Positions 1-9,182 of a DNA stretch of 64,000 nt are shown piece after piece. The notes under the pieces were generated by a model. It was not told where the DNA came from. It was given only the letters and a program-made list of their open reading frames with translations, and searched no databases. The number at the start of each line of letters is the position of its first letter. Position 1 is the first letter of the stretch. The stretch is from Pantanalinema rosaneae (GTDB taxonomy: Bacteria; Cyanobacteriota; Cyanobacteriia; Leptolyngbyales; Leptolyngbyaceae). Both the position numbers and the translations under genes were made by a program. The stretch covers positions 1 to 64,000 of the forward strand of contig NZ_JBLZFZ010000002.1 of NCBI RefSeq assembly GCF_050753385.1, given 5' to 3'.

Positions 1-19
1 AGATGTGTATAAGAGACAG
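1..19 (+). other. Nextera mosaic-end adapter remnant
   Basis: The first 19 bases are AGATGTGTATAAGAGACAG, the Tn5 mosaic-end sequence used in Nextera library adapters. It sits exactly at the window edge and interrupts a CHAT gene that is otherwise open through to base 20. It is therefore an untrimmed sequencing artefact and marks the physical end of the contig. Confidence 0.95.
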
Positions 20-1219
20 GGGAAGGGGAGGGGGTAGAGTGTCGGGTACTTGACATGTTGGGCTACACCAGTCCTGCCAGCGGGGGGGGAGTTCGGCGGG
101 ATTTTGGCAGATGACGGGGAGCCAGGTCGCACAGGGGAATTGGGTTTCTAAAGCCTGTAAGCGTTCGCGGGCTTCTCGCACCGAGAGATAGAGAGACTGT
201 CCACTGGCAAAAGCGGTAAGGAAATGTGTGAGGAATTCTTGAGCGATGCGATCGGGGACGGGTTCGCGCATCACAATCACCTGGGGAATTTGTAAATCTG
301 CCAAACTCCAGGCTAATTCTAAACCATCACAGGAATTGAAAATGGCTAACTTTAAACCATGCTCGATCGCCTTCTTGAGCGCCAGTCGTAATTGGGCAAT
401 GGTTAAACTTTCGGTGGCATTGACATAAATTTTGCCTGTGTCTTGACTGGAACTATGTCCGGCAAAAAATAAAACATCCCAACCGGGCTGCCAGAGTTGC
501 TGATGTAAGTCTTCTAAATCAGGTTCGACTAATAGGTTTAGTGTGGTATCTGGTAATTGTTCAAGTAATTCCTGATCTCTAGTAATATTGATGCCCTGGC
601 GATTACCCAGAATTGCCAGAATATTCACCGTAGGCTTAGGAATCGTTGGGGAGCTTTTAATGGAGCGAGTATATTCAGGTAAACTGAGAGCTAGTTCGGC
701 TCTAGGATAATCTTCAAAGAACTGCCAGAGATGCCAGGGGAGCCTGAGTAAAAAATGATGTTCTGCTGTAATAATGAGGCGGACTTCATCCGAGGGGCTT
801 AACCGCGTTCGCAGATGCCGATCGATACTCCGAAAAGTATCGTTATTCAGCCAGGTATTCAGTTGCTCCTGTAGTTCCTGACAAAGCTGCTTAAATGCGG
901 CTTCTGAAACATCGGTAATATACGTTTCATCCTGCTCAATCTCAAACTCACTGTCTGGTTGCGATCGAGCCACCCTCATCAACTTAAGCTCAGGACGATC
1001 CTGAGTTAATTCAGCCTGTCGCCAACCTCGATGGGCATATAACGCTTCATACAACTGTTGCCAACGGTAGTATAGGGAGCCTAATTCTGGAGCGGCGGGT
1101 AAACTACCCGTCACCTGCATGGGAACCATGTCATCCTGTAGCCACAGTTGGGCTGTCACCGCCGGACAACCGCGATCGCACTCCCCTTGACCTAAGTTCA
1201 GAATGACTAAATGACTCAT
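20..1219 (-). CDS. CHAT domain (caspase-like) protein, C-terminus missing
   Basis: About 400 codons can be read from the ATG at 1219 down to the contig end with no stop, so the C-terminus is lost. The N-terminal 170 residues are an uncharacterised helical region. A CHAT peptidase fold follows, with the catalytic His in FFAGHSS and the catalytic Cys in FNSCDGLE. The usual motifs for this class flank them, including the downstream ATWLPVICQNP segment. CHAT proteins are clan CD, caspase-like cysteine peptidases. In cyanobacteria, forms with an N-terminal CHAT domain often carry a sensor or membrane segment further on, which cannot be seen here. One base separates this gene from the DUF1822 gene upstream, so the two are surely co-transcribed with the sigma-like gene before them. 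The substrate is unknown. Confidence 0.85.
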
Positions 1220-1220
1220 G

Positions 1221-2393
1221 TTAGGCAATAAATTCTTCTGAGAATGTCCTATTTGCGATCGCAATCTGCAAGCGAAACTGTCTACCTAACGGACACTTGA
1301 ATCGGCGTAACTGAATATAATTACTTTGCTCACTCGATTGCACAGATTGCAGCGTTTCTCCTGTGGTTGACAATAAGGTTAACTGCAAATTGGCAGGTAA
1401 ATATTGCTCGCCGATCCACGGCATGATTTGCACCCAAATGTTACGGCGTTGATCGGCTTCGGTTTTTAGCATCACCAGTAGCAGAACGGTGGGCAAACCT
1501 CTACCTAACTGAACTCGCTTCACCCGCCGCAGCCATGCTTCCAGGGCTTCCGGTTGGCGAAAGCTGAACGCTAAATCTGGCTCTCCCGTGAATACCTCCT
1601 CTAAAGATTGCCATCCGGACTCAAACACATGCTGTAGCCATTGCCCCAGATTCACGCGACTGGGAACGGAATGTGACACTGATGACCCCTTAAATTGGCG
1701 GCGAGCACAGAACTGTTGCAGATTACATTCATCCTCGATCAAGGCTCCCCATTCAGTAAAGGGAATCGCTAACCGGGGCGATAGAATCGCGGGATCACCA
1801 ACTTGCTCGATCAGTATGGCGGCAGGCAAAGAGATTCTGGGCAAGGCAGTGACCTCGGCTCGGGTGACTTCGCTGGCTAGCTGTAACATCACCCATAACA
1901 CCGACAGATCCTGAATCACATCATTGCCATCCAGGCTGTAGGTGCGATCGCTGGCATCATAATGCCCCTGAGTTTTCAGGTGGTGATGGGTCGTATAGCC
2001 CCAAACATGAACCGTCTGTTCATCGGCATCCACTTCGACTGCCAGGTAATAATCACCCACCCACCGGGGAATATCAATCCATTCCTGGGGCACTCGAAAT
2101 TCCCGTTTGTCCATTGCCTCAACCGGAATCAGGATCAGTCGGGTAGCCCCCAGGGTGACGGCACTCCCATGCACCAGTTGCCAGAAGTGCGGGTTGTAAA
2201 TTGAGTCAACCTCAACCGCGCTCTCACCCGCTTTCTCCTGCAACCACGGCAAAATTGTGTGTAAGCAAACATGATTCTGATAGACTTGCCAGCGATCGCC
2301 ACCCCTGGCGATCGTTTGAATCTGTTGCCAAAATTCAGTTTGAATGGCTTGCGGAATTTCTAACCAGACGGTTGAAGGATCAAATGTCAGCAT
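1221..2393 (-). CDS. DUF1822 family protein
   Basis: A 390-residue soluble protein with no signal peptide or membrane segment. The N-terminal half (LRLHT/LPWLQ-type helices, the RLILIPVEAMD strand, the PRWVGDYYLAVEVD strand and VWGYTTH) matches the cyanobacterial DUF1822 pattern. DUF1822 has no known biochemical function. Its genes usually lie between a sigma-70-like gene and a CHAT gene, and that is the arrangement here: the sigma-like gene is 53 bases upstream and the CHAT gene starts one base after this stop. The context suggests an adaptor or regulator in a stress or cell-fate switch built on the CHAT peptidase, which is inference. The ATG at 2393 follows an AGGTGTTCCCTAG stretch that offers a plausible ribosome site. 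Confidence 0.75.
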   Translation of the reverse strand: MLTFDPSTVWLEIPQAIQTEFWQQIQTIARGGDRWQVYQNHVCLHTILPWLQEKAGESAVEVDSIYNPHFWQLVHGSAVTLGATRLILIPVEAMDKREFRVPQEWIDIPRWVGDYYLAVEVDADEQTVHVWGYTTHHHLKTQGHYDASDRTYSLDGNDVIQDLSVLWVMLQLASEVTRAEVTALPRISLPAAILIEQVGDPAILSPRLAIPFTEWGALIEDECNLQQFCARRQFKGSSVSHSVPSRVNLGQWLQHVFESGWQSLEEVFTGEPDLAFSFRQPEALEAWLRRVKRVQLGRGLPTVLLLVMLKTEADQRRNIWVQIMPWIGEQYLPANLQLTLLSTTGETLQSVQSSEQSNYIQLRRFKCPLGRQFRLQIAIANRTFSEEFIA

Positions 2394-2446
2394 CTAGGGA
2401 ACACCTCCTGGGGAGTTTGAGCAGAGCAGAATTGAGCCGGGTGAAG

Positions 2447-3646
2447 TTAGCGAGCTTCATTGCCCTGTGCCAATTTTTCCTGCAACCACTCCTCCAACAC
2501 TATACTCATAGCGTTTACTGCGGGTGAGGTTAAAGTAATATGCAGATGCTCCTGGCTCCATTGTGCCAGTCTGAGCAATAGTGTCTCCTTCGCACTGCTT
2601 AATCGACGGGAGACGGTATATTGCTTTACGTCAAGCTGAGTGGCAATTTCCTGTTGAGTTAAGCCCTCTCGATAATATTGCTCGACAATTTGCCGCATCG
2701 CCGGATTTAATTGCTCTAGCGCTGTGGTTAGTACCTCGTTGATCTGCTGTTGCTGCGTCTGTCGAGTTTGCCACTCTTCCTGGATCATCAGGTCAGTTAA
2801 TAGCGACGTTCCGGCGGGATCAGGCAGGTCGTCTTGTAGTTCTCCGGTATCGGACTCCGATCGCCCAAGATTGAGCGAAGTCATCGCTGGATGCAAATAA
2901 TTGCGGACTTGCTTGGCACAATCCTGTAACCATTTTTCCAGATGGTCTGGATTGCTTAAGGGAGCAGTCGGAGGAAGTTGCTGGTTATACAGTTGCGCGA
3001 TCGCGTCCCAGGTTTTCGGTTCGGGTTTTTGCAGTTGCCGAGTAGTTGGGGATTGCGTCGGGGCACAGTAGGTTTTGAAGCAACTCCATGCCAAGCAATA
3101 AGCGGCAATCGTGTCGTTCGATCGCCCCCCTGCCTGGAGCGCTTCGATCAAGAGTTTTTGGCTAATTTTACGCAGTAAGCCCCAGTCGGTGCGGCTATTG
3201 GCTTCCCGTTGTTGGCGTAGAGTATCGCGTAGAATGTTACCGAAATAGAGATTGGCAAAGGTCTTGAGGCTGGCTCCCTGATCGGCACGATAGCTTTTGA
3301 GTAGATTGGGGACGGTGGCGATCGCAATTTGAAAACAGTCCGATAACTTGTACTGAGAATAGGTAAGTTGCCGGGTAACTTTTTGGGCGACCCAGTAACA
3401 GGCTTCCTGTAAATAAGCGGCTAAATGCCCGGTGGCTACCCCTGTGGGGTTGTCCTGCCAGAGCCGATACCAATAGAGTGACCAGAATGCTTCCGCTAAT
3501 CCTGAAGGGTTGGTTTCTGTCGCCTCTGCTAGACAACGCTGTATACTCCGCCGCAAGCGTGGATCTGGGAGCCAACAGCTAAAACAGTCATCGACAAACT
3601 GGATGAATGTAGAAAAGATTTCGGTAACACTTTGTCGAGCATTCAT
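2447..3646 (-). CDS. sigma-70-like RNA polymerase sigma factor
   Basis: A 399-residue protein. A weak sigma region 2 lies around residues 115-150 (SLKTFANLYFGNILRDTLRQ). A clear sigma region 4 helix-turn-helix lies around residues 310-370, including GLTQQEIATQLDVKQYTVSRRL. The long divergent middle and the missing region 3 fit the large, atypical group of cyanobacterial sigma-like factors that accompany DUF1822 and CHAT genes. It is first in the apparent operon sigma / DUF1822 / CHAT. It may direct transcription of its own operon or of a small regulon controlled by the CHAT peptidase, which is inference. The ATG at 3646 has no strong Shine-Dalgarno sequence. Confidence 0.75.
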   Translation of the reverse strand: MNARQSVTEIFSTFIQFVDDCFSCWLPDPRLRRSIQRCLAEATETNPSGLAEAFWSLYWYRLWQDNPTGVATGHLAAYLQEACYWVAQKVTRQLTYSQYKLSDCFQIAIATVPNLLKSYRADQGASLKTFANLYFGNILRDTLRQQREANSRTDWGLLRKISQKLLIEALQAGGRSNDTIAAYCLAWSCFKTYCAPTQSPTTRQLQKPEPKTWDAIAQLYNQQLPPTAPLSNPDHLEKWLQDCAKQVRNYLHPAMTSLNLGRSESDTGELQDDLPDPAGTSLLTDLMIQEEWQTRQTQQQQINEVLTTALEQLNPAMRQIVEQYYREGLTQQEIATQLDVKQYTVSRRLSSAKETLLLRLAQWSQEHLHITLTSPAVNAMSIVLEEWLQEKLAQGNEAR

Positions 3647-3959
3647 GAGTCAGTGAGCAGGCAGGCAGAGTTTTAGCCTACAGGATTTTCGGCTGAAACG
3701 CTACGGATATAACAGATCCAGCCGGATAATGCGTGAACTTTTGTATTGAATTCTCTGAGAACATCAAGATACTTAGGAATGGGAATTAAATCACTCCGCA
3801 TCTCTCTGTACGGGCGTGCCATTCGGTAAAAAGTCCTTGCCATTGTCCCAGAAATTTCTGCCGTAGCTTGCTTCCCGGAGAGTATGCCACACCCCTACGC
3901 AAAATTACACCTGAATAAATCTGTAATGCTTAGTGAGGCTGTCAGAACGGGGTACAGTT
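3647..3959. other. intergenic region holding a MITE-like repeat
   Basis: These 313 bases separate the sigma-like gene start from the end of the cyclase gene. Most of the stretch is the repeat element described at 3773-3934. The remaining 125 bases next to the sigma gene must hold its promoter, but no convincing -10/-35 pair is seen. Confidence 0.5.
3773..3934. repeat. MITE-like palindromic element A
   Basis: The element begins TTAGGAATGGGAATTAAATC and ends with a loosely inverted copy finishing in GCTTAG. Inside is a 93-base core (3808-3900) with inverted outer arms: GTACGGGCGTG on the left and CACCCCTACGC on the right. The core is shared with element B (36371-36463), but its inner 38 bases (3825-3862) are in the opposite orientation. 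The first 21 bases are identical to the start of element C at 51611. There is no coding capacity, which fits a non-autonomous mobile repeat. Confidence 0.7.
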
Positions 3960-5489
3960 TTATAATGGCATACCATGACCAACAAGAGGAGAATGGCTTT
4001 GGAGTTTTCGCCCAGTCAACAGGTAAACCTCCATTTCGCCTTTTCCTTTAATATGAATGGAACCGCGTGGCTGAAAGTTATAACGGTGTTTCAGCAATTC
4101 ATAGGTGGAGGCTGACACCTGAATTTCCCCCGCAATGCCGTGGGATTCCATGCGACTGGCAACATTGACCGTATCTCCCCAGAGATCGTAAATAAACTTC
4201 TTCGTTCCAATCACTCCGGCAACCACAGGCCCAGTATTAATGCCAATCCGAATGTCACAATCATGGCCTCGACGCAGATTAAATCGCAGAATCTCCGCTT
4301 GCATATCCATTGCCATATTGGCGATCGCTTCAGCGTGATCGGCTCTGGGCAGAGGTAAGCCACCAACGACCATATAGGCATCACCAATCGTTTTAATTTT
4401 TTCTAGCCCGTGGGTTTCGGTCAGCCGATCGAACTGCGAAAAGATTTCGTTGAGCAATGAGACTAATTGGGTCGGTGGCATTCGCTCCGATAGCTTAGTG
4501 AAATTGACCAGATCGGCAAACAGGACGGTTGCTTCCGCAAACCCTTGAGCAAAACTGCTTTGACCTTGTTTGAGCTGGTTGGCGATCGACTCTGGCAGAA
4601 TATTCAGTAAAAGCTGATCCGACTTTTCCTGTTCTTCCACTAATTGTTGGTTAGATTGGCGTAACTGAGCCGTTCGTTCAATGACTCGTAGTTCTAGCTC
4701 TTTAGAGGTTTGCCGCAATCGACTGATGACTAAGGCAATGCCCATTAAGGCAAGTAACAACAAACCAGATAGCATGATAAACGTTTCCCGCAAGCCGGAT
4801 TGCGTTTGTTCGGTAAAACTGTCGAGCGGACGGCTAATTTCCAGCACTCCCCGCACATCACCTACCTGCCAATCACGTTTGGGGCTTTCGGGATGTGTAT
4901 TGTGGCAAGTGACACAACTAGGTTGCATGCGATCGGCTTCGGCATAGCGCAGGGCAGGTCGTCCCTGAAAATTCTCAACTCGCACATAGGTGTCCTGCGG
5001 GTGCTGTCGCAAATATTTTAGGGCTGCCCATTCAAAATCGTCCTTTGGCCCCCCCTCCTCCTGCCGCCAGCGAAACGGATAGTCGCTATAAAGCCGCACC
5101 GACATGCCCGGATTTTGTTGGCTAATCGACTTGCTTAATTCAATTAAATAGGTCGCCGGTAACGGAATACCGCCAGGAATTGAGGCATAGTCGGGAGTGA
5201 CGGTAATCCCATGCACCTCCTTCGCCCGACTGACGGCTCTACTGCTGTAAAGAGTCCGAGCTTCCTTAATTGCCTGAGCGTATAACGCCGAACTTTGCAC
5301 CGCCTGCGAGTGGATCAGGTTAGACGAGAGCCGCGACATGTTCAACATTGCCCCTGCCAGACCTGCCACAAATAAAATTGCCAGCAATAAAATGGTTTGG
5401 CGATTCAGCAATTGGATGATTAGGCGCTGAAGCTTGGTAAGCAACGCAGGGGTAGAAGGCTTGTCAGACCGTGAATCCGTCAGATTCAT
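3960..5489 (-). CDS. heme-sensor (DUF3365/Tll0287-like) adenylate cyclase
   Basis: From the ATG at 5489 (GGGAGA about 6 bases upstream) the protein has 509 residues. A TTG at 5546 would add 19 residues. The order is: membrane helix near residues 30-50; a periplasmic DUF3365/Tll0287-like domain to about residue 225 with a CVTCH c-type heme motif near residue 195; a second membrane helix; a short coiled coil (ELRVIERTAQL); and a class III cyclase domain. Both metal aspartates are present (FADLVNF, IGDAYM), as are the transition-state Asn and Arg (VNVASRM). The base-selecting positions are Lys (KTIGD) and Asp (YDLWGD), which predicts ATP rather than GTP as substrate. A heme-bearing periplasmic sensor suggests control by redox state or a gas ligand. 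The gene is divergent from a cyclic-nucleotide-binding protein, its likely effector. Confidence 0.85.
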   Translation of the reverse strand: MNLTDSRSDKPSTPALLTKLQRLIIQLLNRQTILLLAILFVAGLAGAMLNMSRLSSNLIHSQAVQSSALYAQAIKEARTLYSSRAVSRAKEVHGITVTPDYASIPGGIPLPATYLIELSKSISQQNPGMSVRLYSDYPFRWRQEEGGPKDDFEWAALKYLRQHPQDTYVRVENFQGRPALRYAEADRMQPSCVTCHNTHPESPKRDWQVGDVRGVLEISRPLDSFTEQTQSGLRETFIMLSGLLLLALMGIALVISRLRQTSKELELRVIERTAQLRQSNQQLVEEQEKSDQLLLNILPESIANQLKQGQSSFAQGFAEATVLFADLVNFTKLSERMPPTQLVSLLNEIFSQFDRLTETHGLEKIKTIGDAYMVVGGLPLPRADHAEAIANMAMDMQAEILRFNLRRGHDCDIRIGINTGPVVAGVIGTKKFIYDLWGDTVNVASRMESHGIAGEIQVSASTYELLKHRYNFQPRGSIHIKGKGEMEVYLLTGRKLQSHSPLVGHGMPL

Positions 5490-5889
5490 CAATTCTCTCC
5501 CGTCTGAGTAAAGACTATGGCAGGCACCGAACGGTACTTTTTTCAATCAAATTCACGTTCCTTCAGGAAAGTTTTGCAAAAACTCCTGCTTCTCTTTACG
5601 AACCCTTGATAGAAGATCCGGAATGGATGGCGGGGATGTTAACAGGATCACGATTTCCCCCGCCCCTCTAGTTCTTACTCCCTCCTTAATCGACCCCCCG
5701 GAACGATCGCAGACCGTTCTCCCTACGTTCTTACAAAGAATGAAGAATTGTAAAGAATTCCGGTTGCCGTGAACCCGACTTGAAAGGGTAGGTTTATTGC
5801 CCCCGATCGTCAGCGATGCCAGCAAATATTCAATTCTTCAACATCTGTTGCAGTCATTGCGGCGATCAAAACCAATTGAGGAGATCAGC
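5490..5889. promoter_or_regulatory. divergent promoter region, cyclase / cNMP-binding protein
   Basis: A 400-base gap between two divergent genes that must contain both promoters. I looked for a CRP-type palindrome (TGTGA-N6-TCACA) and an NtcA-type site (GTA-N8-TAC) and saw no good match. The short palindrome TGTTAACA lies near 5638. A GAGGAG Shine-Dalgarno sequence ends this region just before the ATG at 5890. Confidence 0.4.
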
Positions 5890-8800
5890 ATGTTAGGAGT
5901 GAGCAAACTACCGCCAGTTCCCGAACGGCAAATGCATTTGATTCGGTGGTTGCTGACGATCGGTTGGCTCGGCATGATTGCGTCGTTGTTTTGGCATCCT
6001 CTTGCCACCCAGTTGGGGCTGGCGCTACCGACGCTATTGCTGATTCCGATTGATCCGAATCAGTGTATTCCGGTTCAAGGCAACTGTTTAGCTCAACAAT
6101 CACCCTCGATCGCCCTTGCTGCATTTTGGACTCTCATTGTGCCCAGTTCCATCTTCATTTTGTTGGTATTTGGGCATGAAACCTGGCGGCGAATTTGTCC
6201 ACTTTCATTTCTGTCCCAAATTCCGCGATCGCTGGGGATTCAACGTAAGCGTAAGAGTCAAAAGTCGCCAGCCGCCGCCACCCGATATGAATTAGTCAAA
6301 ATTCGCAAAGACTCCTGGCTCGGTCGCCATCATTTGTATGTGCAGTTTGGTTTACTGACGATCGGATTAGTGATTCGGTTGCTATTTGTCAATGCCGACA
6401 GTGTGGCATTAGGCATATTTTTAATTTTGACGATTTTGGCAGCAATTACGGTTGGCTATTTGTACGAAGGCAAGAGTTGGTGTCAATATTTCTGTCCGAT
6501 GGCGCCGGTACAAATGGTATTTAACGGGCCCAGAGGCTTACTCGGTAGCGAAGCCCATCAGGGGCAAAAACAAACCGTGACGCAATCCATGTGTCGGATT
6601 GTGGATAAAGATGGTAATGAAAAAAGTGCCTGTGTCGGTTGTCAATCTCCCTGCATCGACATTGATGCCGAACGCAATTACTGGGAAACCTTTACTCGTC
6701 CCGGTCGAAAATTTGTTCAATATGGATATGTCGGATTATTGCTGGGGTTTTTTCTCTATTCCTGGTTATATGCCGGGAGTTTTGATTTCCTATTTTCTGG
6801 AGCCTGGTTACGGGAGGCACACCAATCCAGCCACCTATGGACTCCGGGCTTTTATCTTGCCAATCAAGCCATTCCCATTCCCAAATTTCTGGCGGTTCCC
6901 CTGACTCTCGGTGTCGCGATCGCCATCAGTTACTTCCTGTTGATGGGCGTAGAAACAGCCTATCGCAATCATTTAAAGCGCCAACAACAAAAAATCTCCC
7001 CTCAACAGGTCTCCCATTTTGTTTTTTCTCTGTCTACCTTCTCATCGTTTAATTTGTTCTTCTTTTTTGGCAGTCGATCGCTACTGACTCCGTTTCCCTT
7101 ACCGATCCATTTACTGTTTAATGGGTTGATGGTTCTTGTGAGTACCCTCTGGTTATCGCGTACCCTCGATCGCAGTGCCGAGTTGTATTCCCGCGAAAGT
7201 TTAGCCGGAAGTCTACGCCGACAATTAAGTAAGTTAACGATCGATTTCTCTCGCTTTTTAGAAGGGCGATCGATGGATGATCTGAAGGCAGAGGAAGTGT
7301 ATGTCTTAGCGAAAGTGCTGCCCGGATTTAACCAGGAACAGGGGCTACAGCTTTATAAAGGCGTATTGCGAGAAGCGTTAGAACAGGGCAATACAGATTC
7401 CGCTTCTAGCCTGGAAGCCCTCCGGCAAATTCGCCAGGAATTAGGCATTAAGGATGAAGATCACTTTAGTGTGCTGACGGAATTAGGTGCCGCTGAACCC
7501 GAATTACTTGATCCGAAAAAACGCCGGACTCGGGAAAGTCAACTCCGCATCGAAAGCTATCGGCAAGCCCTGGCAACCATGTTACTGGATTTAGTCGATA
7601 GTGGCATGTCGCTTCAGGAGGCGATGCAACGGCAGAAAAAACAACTTCAGGTGTTGAAGCTGGAATATGGCATGACCAGTGAAGAGGAGGAGCAGGTACT
7701 TAGCCAGATTCTGGAAGGCGAGAAAAGTACCATTCTCCGTAAAGCTGAAGTGTTATTAGAACAATTACAAGAACTGGCGCTGCGGCAACAGATTTTGAGC
7801 CATCATCCCCTGGATGAGCAAACCGCCGTTTTTAAGCTCTTGCGGCAAACGGCAGTACAGCACAAACAACAGATTATTACGAAACAAATGCTCGGTCTGT
7901 TAGAGGTTTTGGGCTATATTCCCGAAGCGATCGAGCTAGCCACCACGATTCGGCGGGTCGCTGGGGATGTGTTACCAGACATCCTCCAAACTCCAGATGG
8001 CTCCTTAACCTGGAAAAATCGCCTGAAACCAGAGGTATTGACCGTCCTGGAGAGTGCTCCCGTAGATACCCATTACTGGGCACCCAAACTCGATACATTC
8101 AATCAACCCGCGATCGCCTTAACGAGCATTTCCATCCCAGACGGCGGCATTCCCGGCATCTCTGCCCTCCCCTCCCAGCAATCCCTCCTGCAAGTCCTGG
8201 AGGAGTTATTACAGGAGCTAGATCCCCTGATTCAAACCCTGGCATTATACGGGCTAAATCTGCTTCAGCCTGAGCAAGCTGATCAGCAAGCCCAACACCT
8301 CCTCACCCTGCAACAGGGACATTGGCTGGTGCGCGAAACGGCACAAACTCTGCTCGATCGCCATCAGGAACAGACTTTGCAAGAAGTCCAGACGTTGATT
8401 GCTCATATCACCTGTCAGGGCAAGGTAGAAATTCAAACCTTTCAGCAATCGGTGGTGCGGGTGGGTCGCAGTTCTGTCAATGATTTGGTACTCACCGATC
8501 CAAAGGTAGCCCCTCATCATGCGGTGTTTTACCTGGATGGCGACGGCTTTAGTGTGTTGGATTTGGGTGTGAATGGTGGTCTCTATGTCGGCAACAAACA
8601 CCTCCAGAGCGATCGCGATCGGCTTCAGCCAGGGCAAGTGATTCGCCTGGGGGACATCAAAGCCACCAGCATCCGCGTCTCCTGGGAGAAACAACCACTC
8701 CGCACCAAAGTTCCTACGGCGATCATCGGCACCCTCGACAAAGTGCTGCTCTTATTTGAAAGCCGCTTCTTTCGATCGTTGAAGCCAGAAGCGTTGATTG

Positions 8801-9174
8801 AATTAGGCCGCAGTGCCTCAGTGCAGGTCTATACCCGTGGCGAACGGCTGTGTCAGGCAGGTGATCCCTCCGATTCGATTCTGCTGTTGATTGATGGGAC
8901 TGCCGATGTCGTAATTGTCCGAGGGCAGGCAGAACAGATCGTGGGGACGGTAAACGGTGGGGAAACGATCGGGGAAATGGGAGTGCTAACCCGCCAGAAA
9001 CGATCGGCTTCAGTCGTCTCGACCTCTGATTACTGTCGCGCTCTGATCATCCAGGCTGATAAATTTGATGCGGTGTTACGCCAGGATCCGGAACTGGCCA
9101 GAAATCTGTTAGTGGTATTGAGTATGCGCTTGCAAACGATGACGAGCAAAATCAAGACCGGAGCCAAAGCATAA
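5890..9174 (+). CDS. membrane Fe-S (NapH/NosR-like) - FHA - cNMP-binding fusion protein
   Basis: The ATG at 5890 follows GAGGAG and gives 1094 residues; a TTG at 5797 is less likely. The N-terminal 420 residues are polytopic and carry paired cysteines (RRICPLSF, SWCQYFCPM, then SACVGCQSPCID). This resembles the polyferredoxin-like membrane domain of NapH, NosR and CcoG. A long helical, Gln/Glu-rich cytoplasmic region follows to about residue 840. Next comes an FHA domain (VGRSSVNDLVL to NGGLYVG), then a C-terminal cyclic-nucleotide-binding domain whose phosphate cassette has its Glu and Arg (GEMGVLTRQKRSAS). In the FHA domain the usual Ser-Arg-x-His is Ala-Pro-His-His, so phosphothreonine binding is doubtful. 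The protein may couple membrane electron transfer to cAMP made by the divergent cyclase. The stop is 8 bases from the convergent primase gene. Confidence 0.8.
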   Translation: MLGVSKLPPVPERQMHLIRWLLTIGWLGMIASLFWHPLATQLGLALPTLLLIPIDPNQCIPVQGNCLAQQSPSIALAAFWTLIVPSSIFILLVFGHETWRRICPLSFLSQIPRSLGIQRKRKSQKSPAAATRYELVKIRKDSWLGRHHLYVQFGLLTIGLVIRLLFVNADSVALGIFLILTILAAITVGYLYEGKSWCQYFCPMAPVQMVFNGPRGLLGSEAHQGQKQTVTQSMCRIVDKDGNEKSACVGCQSPCIDIDAERNYWETFTRPGRKFVQYGYVGLLLGFFLYSWLYAGSFDFLFSGAWLREAHQSSHLWTPGFYLANQAIPIPKFLAVPLTLGVAIAISYFLLMGVETAYRNHLKRQQQKISPQQVSHFVFSLSTFSSFNLFFFFGSRSLLTPFPLPIHLLFNGLMVLVSTLWLSRTLDRSAELYSRESLAGSLRRQLSKLTIDFSRFLEGRSMDDLKAEEVYVLAKVLPGFNQEQGLQLYKGVLREALEQGNTDSASSLEALRQIRQELGIKDEDHFSVLTELGAAEPELLDPKKRRTRESQLRIESYRQALATMLLDLVDSGMSLQEAMQRQKKQLQVLKLEYGMTSEEEEQVLSQILEGEKSTILRKAEVLLEQLQELALRQQILSHHPLDEQTAVFKLLRQTAVQHKQQIITKQMLGLLEVLGYIPEAIELATTIRRVAGDVLPDILQTPDGSLTWKNRLKPEVLTVLESAPVDTHYWAPKLDTFNQPAIALTSISIPDGGIPGISALPSQQSLLQVLEELLQELDPLIQTLALYGLNLLQPEQADQQAQHLLTLQQGHWLVRETAQTLLDRHQEQTLQEVQTLIAHITCQGKVEIQTFQQSVVRVGRSSVNDLVLTDPKVAPHHAVFYLDGDGFSVLDLGVNGGLYVGNKHLQSDRDRLQPGQVIRLGDIKATSIRVSWEKQPLRTKVPTAIIGTLDKVLLLFESRFFRSLKPEALIELGRSASVQVYTRGERLCQAGDPSDSILLLIDGTADVVIVRGQAEQIVGTVNGGETIGEMGVLTRQKRSASVVSTSDYCRALIIQADKFDAVLRQDPELARNLLVVLSMRLQTMTSKIKTGAKA

Positions 9175-9182
9175 GCCAGCGT

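Noticed and set aside
5553..5825. 90-residue minus-strand frame in the divergent promoter region
   Set aside because: It overlaps the expected promoters, lacks a ribosome site and has composition like random sequence.
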